64,000 nt of DNA from Azohydromonas sediminis. GTDB taxonomy: Bacteria > Pseudomonadota > Gammaproteobacteria > Burkholderiales > Burkholderiaceae_C. Positions 60,711-64,000 of this stretch are shown in pieces (positions within the stretch are counted from its first letter, which is position 1; every line of letters starts with the position of its first letter). Location: contig NZ_QOAZ01000008.1 of the NCBI RefSeq assembly GCF_003574675.1, forward strand, positions 62,001 to 126,000, written 5' to 3'. The position numbers and the translations under genes were made by a program. Below the pieces are notes generated by a model, which saw nothing but the letters and a program-made list of their open reading frames with translations, was not told the DNA's origin and made no database searches.

Positions 60711-61334
60711 TTGTCGACCCCTGCCTTGAACGCGAGCGCCGAGCGGCGCGTCGTCGCCGGCCCGGCCGGCGCGATCGAGTGCGTCGTCGAGGAGCCCGCC
60801 GTGGCGCCGCGCGGTGTCGCGGTGCTGTGCCACCCGCACCCGCTGCACGGCGGCACGATGGACAACAAGGTCGTGCAGACGCTGGCGCGCGCGCTGCGCC
60901 AGGTCGGCTGGCGCACGGTGCGCTTCAACTTCCGCGGCGTCGGCCGTTCGCAGGGCCAGTGGGACGCGGGTCGCGGCGAGGTCGACGACGCGCTGGCGGT
61001 CGTGGCCGCGGTGCGCGACCCGGCGCTGCCGCTCGTGCTCGGCGGCTTCTCGTTCGGCGGCTACGTCGCGGCGCAGGCGGCGCGGCGCGTCGACCCGCCC
61101 GCGGCGCGGCTGGTGCTCGTCGCACCGGCCACGGGGAACTTCGACGTCGGCGCGGTGCCTGACGACACGCTGGTCGTCCACGGCGACGCCGACGACGTCG
61201 TGCCACTGGCCGCCACGCTCGCGTGGGCGCGGCCGCAGGTGCTGCCCGTCGTCGTCGTGCCCGGCGTCGGCCACTTCTTCCACGGGCAGCTGCCGTTGCT
61301 CAAATCGATCGTCGTGCGCGCTTTCGCCGCCTGA
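60711..61334 (+). CDS. Alpha/beta hydrolase family protein
   Basis: A 207-residue hydrolase. Typical opening HPHPLHGGTMDNKVVQTLAR with RTVRFNFRGVGRSQG, nucleophile Ser114 in GGFSFGGYVAA, acid in HGDADDVVP and histidine in PGVGHFFHG. The TTG start at 60711 follows the ferredoxin stop by 4 nt and gives the full first strand. The substrate is unknown; related proteins are annotated as esterase-like alpha/beta superfamily hydrolases. Confidence 0.88.
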   Translation: MSTPALNASAERRVVAGPAGAIECVVEEPAVAPRGVAVLCHPHPLHGGTMDNKVVQTLARALRQVGWRTVRFNFRGVGRSQGQWDAGRGEVDDALAVVAAVRDPALPLVLGGFSFGGYVAAQAARRVDPPAARLVLVAPATGNFDVGAVPDDTLVVHGDADDVVPLAATLAWARPQVLPVVVVPGVGHFFHGQLPLLKSIVVRAFAA

Positions 61335-61368
61335 GCGCGGCGGCCGCACCTTGCCCCGTCACCGATCC

Positions 61369-62559
61369 ATGGTCCTGTTCAAGACTCTGCGACGCCTCCT
61401 CGTCACGACGACGCTGACCCTGGCCGCCGCGGCGGCCACCGCGCAGCCGATCGCCCCGCCCGAGATCGCCGCGCGCCAGTACGTGCTCGTCGACCTGACC
61501 ACCGGCCAGACGCTGGCCGAGCGCGACGCCGACGTGCCGGCCGACCCGGCGTCGCTGACCAAGCTGATGACGGCCTACCTCGTGTTCACCGCGCTGCGCG
61601 ACGGCAAGCTCACGCTCGAGCAGACGCTGCCGGTGAGCCAGCGCGCGTGGGACGAGCGCAAGGGCGACCCGTCGCTGATGTTCATCAACCCGACGATGAC
61701 GCCCAAGGTCGACGAGCTGCTGCACGGGATGATCGTGCAGTCGGGCAACGACGCGACGGTCGCGCTCGCCGAGGGCGTGGCCGGCAGCGTCGAGACCTTC
61801 GTCGCGATGATGAACCGTCAGGCGCAGGCCTGGGGGCTGAAGAACACCGAGTTCCGCAACCCGACGGGCATGACCGAGCCCGGCCACCGCAGCAGCGCGC
61901 GCGACATCGCGACGATCGCCGCGCGCATCATCCAGGACTTCCCGCAGTACTACCGCTACTACGCGGTGCGCGAGTACACCTACAACAACATCCGCCAGGA
62001 CAACCGCAACCTGCTGCTGCGTCGCGACCCGACGGTCGACGGCATGAAGACTGGCTATACCGCTGCCGCCGGCTACTGCCTCGTGGCCAGCGCGGTGCGC
62101 CAGTTCCCGAACCTCGGGCCGGGCGGCAAGGCGCCGGGGCCGAGGCGGCTGCTCAGCGTCGTGCTCGGCACGGCGTCGCGCGAGGCGCGCGCCAACGAGA
62201 GCCAGAAGCTGCTGAACTGGGGCTTCAGCGCGTTCGACGCGATCAAGCTGTTCGACGGCGGCAAGCCGATCGCGACGCCCGAGGTGTGGAAGGGCACGCG
62301 CCGCCAGGCCGCGATCGGCGTCGCGAATGACGTCGTGCTCGCGGTGCCGCGCGGCGAGGCCGACCGCCTGCAGACGCGCATCGAGCGCACCGACCCCCTC
62401 GTCGCGCCGCTGGCGCAGGGCCAGCGCGTGGGCACGCTGAAGATCGCCACGCGCGCCGGTGCGCCGGTGGGCGAGGTGCCGCTCGTCGTGCTCGAGGCGG
62501 TGCCCGAGGCGGGGATCGTCGGCCGCGCTTGGGATGCGCTGCGGCTGTGGATCCGCTAA
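61369..62559 (+). CDS. dacC: D-alanyl-D-alanine carboxypeptidase (PBP5/6 type)
   Basis: A 396-residue periplasmic enzyme that trims the terminal D-Ala from peptidoglycan stem peptides. The signal peptide ends near ATAQP (residue 26). The three penicillin-binding motifs are Ser62-Leu-Thr-Lys65, Ser125-Gly-Asn127 and Lys227-Thr-Gly229. A C-terminal beta domain (about 285-375) leads to an amphipathic helix AWDALRLWIR, the usual membrane anchor. It is followed by a D-amino acid aminotransferase gene. Confidence 0.95.
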   Translation: MVLFKTLRRLLVTTTLTLAAAAATAQPIAPPEIAARQYVLVDLTTGQTLAERDADVPADPASLTKLMTAYLVFTALRDGKLTLEQTLPVSQRAWDERKGDPSLMFINPTMTPKVDELLHGMIVQSGNDATVALAEGVAGSVETFVAMMNRQAQAWGLKNTEFRNPTGMTEPGHRSSARDIATIAARIIQDFPQYYRYYAVREYTYNNIRQDNRNLLLRRDPTVDGMKTGYTAAAGYCLVASAVRQFPNLGPGGKAPGPRRLLSVVLGTASREARANESQKLLNWGFSAFDAIKLFDGGKPIATPEVWKGTRRQAAIGVANDVVLAVPRGEADRLQTRIERTDPLVAPLAQGQRVGTLKIATRAGAPVGEVPLVVLEAVPEAGIVGRAWDALRLWIR

Positions 62560-62611
62560 GCTGCCTGCCCGGACGATCGACCTCCTCGCTGCGCTCGACG
62601 AAAGGCCCGCG

Positions 62612-63499
62612 ATGACCCCCTTGCCCGACACGCTGTGCTTCCTCAACGGCGACTACCTGCGCCTGTGCGACGCCAAGGTCAGCGTGCTCGACCGCGGCTT
62701 CATCTTCGGCGACGGCGTCTACGAGGTGATCCCGGTCTACGGCCGGCGCCTGTTCCGCTTCGACAGCCACATCGCGCGGCTCGAGCGCAGCCTGGCCAAG
62801 GTGCGCATCGCGACGCCGGCCACGCGCGAGCAGTGGCTCGAGCGCGCGCGCGCGCTGGTGGCCGCGCTGCACGACAAGACCGGCGCCGAGGACCAGCTCG
62901 TCTACCTGCAGGTCACGCGCGGCGTCGCGCTGCGCGACCACGTGATGCCCCCCGACATCGAGCCGACGGTGTTCATGATGGCCAGCGCGATGAAGCCGCC
63001 CACCGCCGAGCAGCGCCACCACGGGGTGGCCTGCGTGACGGCAGCCGACTTCCGCTGGCAGCGCGGCGATATCAAGAGCACGAGCCTGCTCGGCGCGGTG
63101 CTCGCGCGCCAGATCTCGGCCGACCGCGGCGCGGTCGAGACGATCCTCTTTCGCGACGGCTGGCTGACCGAGGCGTCGGCGAGCAACGTGTGGATCGTCC
63201 ACGAGGGCGCGCTGCTCGGGCCGCCGAAGAGCGAGTACGTGCTCGAGGGCATCCGCTACGAGCTGCTGCGCGAGCTGTGCGAAGACGAGGGCATCGGCTA
63301 CAACCTGCGCCCGATCAGCGAGGCCGACGTGCGCGCCGCCGACGAGGTGCTGCTCAGCTCGGCGACCAAGGAGGTGCTGCCCGTCACGCGCATCGACGGC
63401 GAACCGGTGGGCCACGGTGCGCTGCGCGGCAAGCCGGGGCCGGTGTATGCGCGGCTGTACGAGGCGTACCAGCGCGCCAAGGTCGAACAGTCGATCTGA
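62612..63499 (+). CDS. dat: D-amino acid aminotransferase (class IV)
   Basis: A 295-residue fold-type IV PLP enzyme. The Schiff-base lysine is Lys155 in GDIKSTSLLGAVLA, with the phosphate-binding ends in LTEASASNVWIV and LLSSATKEVLPVTRIDG. It opens with FLNGDYLRLCDAKVSVLDRG and GDGVYEVIPVY. Its position after dacC supports D-alanine aminotransferase, making D-glutamate or recycling D-alanine for the wall. Branched-chain aminotransferase is the less likely alternative. Confidence 0.9.
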   Translation: MTPLPDTLCFLNGDYLRLCDAKVSVLDRGFIFGDGVYEVIPVYGRRLFRFDSHIARLERSLAKVRIATPATREQWLERARALVAALHDKTGAEDQLVYLQVTRGVALRDHVMPPDIEPTVFMMASAMKPPTAEQRHHGVACVTAADFRWQRGDIKSTSLLGAVLARQISADRGAVETILFRDGWLTEASASNVWIVHEGALLGPPKSEYVLEGIRYELLRELCEDEGIGYNLRPISEADVRAADEVLLSSATKEVLPVTRIDGEPVGHGALRGKPGPVYARLYEAYQRAKVEQSI

Positions 63500-63509
63500 G
63501 CCCCGCGCG

Positions 63510-63797
63510 ATGACCGTCGAACTGCCCGAGATCCCGCCCGAGCGCAGCCTGATCGAGTACCCGTGCGCGTTCCCGATCAAGGTGATGGGCGCGCACGTCG
63601 AGGGCTTCCGCGCCGCGATCGTGCAGGTCGTGCAGCGCTTCGACCCCGGGTTCGACCCGGCCAGCGTCGAGGAGCGGCCCAGCCGCGGCGGCAACTACCT
63701 CGGCCTCACCGTCACCGTCACCGCGACGAGCCGCGAGCAGCTCGACGAGCTGTACCGCACGCTGAGTACGCACCCGATGGTCAAGGTCGTGCTGTGA
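63510..63797 (+). CDS. ybeD: DUF493 (YbeD) family protein
   Basis: A 95-residue alpha+beta protein of the YbeD family. It has the start LIEYPCAFPIKVMG and the end STHPMVKVVL, with the ferredoxin-like core NYLGLTVTVTATSREQLDELY (divided by one turn). In many proteobacteria it lies between dacA/dat and lipB; here lipB is not next and htpG follows. Its function is not established. Confidence 0.92.
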   Translation: MTVELPEIPPERSLIEYPCAFPIKVMGAHVEGFRAAIVQVVQRFDPGFDPASVEERPSRGGNYLGLTVTVTATSREQLDELYRTLSTHPMVKVVL

Positions 63798-63809
63798 CGG
63801 CCGCGGGGT

Positions 63810-63837
63810 CTTGAACCCCGCCGATCCGTCCCCATGT
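63810..63837 (+). promoter_or_regulatory. Sigma-32 heat-shock promoter of htpG
   Basis: CTTGAA (63810-63815), 14 nt, then CCCCATGT (63830-63837): a full match to the RpoH consensus CTTGAAA-N(11-16)-CCCCATnT. The predicted leader is about 50 nt. A 7-bp inverted repeat GCGGGGT / ACCCCGC (63803-63821) overlaps the -35. Confidence 0.9.
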
Positions 63838-63893
63838 CCCCGCGCGGCGGCGTGAGGGCGCCGCGCCCACCCCCGATTCCAGCGCGAACGACG

Positions 63894-64000
63894 ATGAGCG
63901 AGAAGCAAACCCTGTCCTTCCAGGCCGAGGTCAAGCAGATCCTGCACCTGGTCACGCATTCGCTGTACTCGAACAAGGAGATCTTCCTGCGCGAGCTGGT
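63894..64000 (+). CDS. htpG: Molecular chaperone HtpG (Hsp90), 3'-truncated by window edge
   Basis: Only the first 35 codons are inside the window. The sequence [17 protein letters not shown] followed by [16 protein letters not shown] is the highly conserved start of the Hsp90 ATPase domain. The sigma-32 promoter upstream is consistent with a heat-shock chaperone. The rest of the gene lies beyond the right edge. Confidence 0.95.
   Translation, partial: MSEKQTLSFQAEVKQILHLVTHSLYSNKEIFLREL

Overview
The window reads as chromosomal core DNA of a very GC-rich betaproteobacterium of the order Burkholderiales, probably of the Rubrivivax/Leptothrix (Sphaerotilaceae) type. The basis is the gene content and order (topB, proA, rsmB-ntrYX, hut, pobA, ruvA/ruvB, phoH-ybeY, hemB, dacC-dat-ybeD, htpG), uniform codon use with almost only G or C in third positions, and the short Burkholderiales-type promoters. 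I see no prophage, insertion sequence, CRISPR array or rRNA. One tRNA gene (Phe, GAA) is present. Both window ends cut a gene: topB at the left, htpG at the right. GC content was judged by eye, not computed.

Layout. 1-5.5 kb: topB, a DUF167 gene, an AEC-family carrier, proA and a LemA-family gene. 5.6-7.2 kb: a cytochrome c / flavoprotein pair of the flavocytochrome c sulfide dehydrogenase type. 7.3-8.5 kb: folE followed in the same operon by a blue-light (BLUF) sensor. 8.6-13.5 kb: rsmB, a DUF4390 gene and an NtrY-type kinase with an NtrX-like regulator that lacks the AAA+ domain. 13.6 kb: tRNA-Phe. 13.8-24.6 kb: a complete histidine utilisation locus, hutU-hutH plus a NitT/TauT-type ABC transporter leftward and hutC-hutD-hutI-hutG-hutF rightward, with a HutC-like operator between them. 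24.7-27.9 kb: a small lipoprotein, alanine dehydrogenase, an ornithine-cyclodeaminase-family reductase and an outer-membrane barrel. 27.9-39.8 kb: an aromatic-acid (hydroxycinnamate / 4-hydroxybenzoate) region with amidohydrolase, crotonase, feruloyl-CoA synthetase-like ligase, Bug/TctC binding protein, MarR regulator, a LIV-type ABC transporter and pobA. 40-43.3 kb: an HD-GYP protein and a GGDEF-EAL protein (cyclic di-GMP turnover). 43.3-48.6 kb: FAH-family enzyme, DUF1840, a histidine phosphatase and a MacAB/DevBCA-like exporter. 48.6-54.1 kb: ruvB, two copper-related genes on the other strand, ruvA, and a NarL-type response regulator with its 7TM sensor kinase. 54.2-58.7 kb: phoH and ybeY, converging on hemB-corA-eamA. 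58.8-64 kb: a HemJ-like protein, VanZ family, thioredoxin-like ferredoxin, alpha/beta hydrolase, dacC, dat, ybeD and htpG.

How parts work together. The hut genes encode the five-step route histidine - urocanate - imidazolonepropionate - formiminoglutamate - formylglutamate - glutamate plus formate, with a candidate dedicated importer. The aromatic region pairs CoA activation and side-chain hydration with ring hydroxylation by PobA and at least one uptake system. Several genes have a -10-like hexamer only 5-9 nt before the start codon, which suggests leaderless or nearly leaderless messages. No clearly undescribed multi-gene system is evident. The most interesting items are an in-frame palindromic repeat inside hutH, the hut ABC transporter, the interlocked hutU/hutC promoters, the folE-BLUF operon, the AAA-less NtrX, and the antisense overlap of ybeY with a permease gene.
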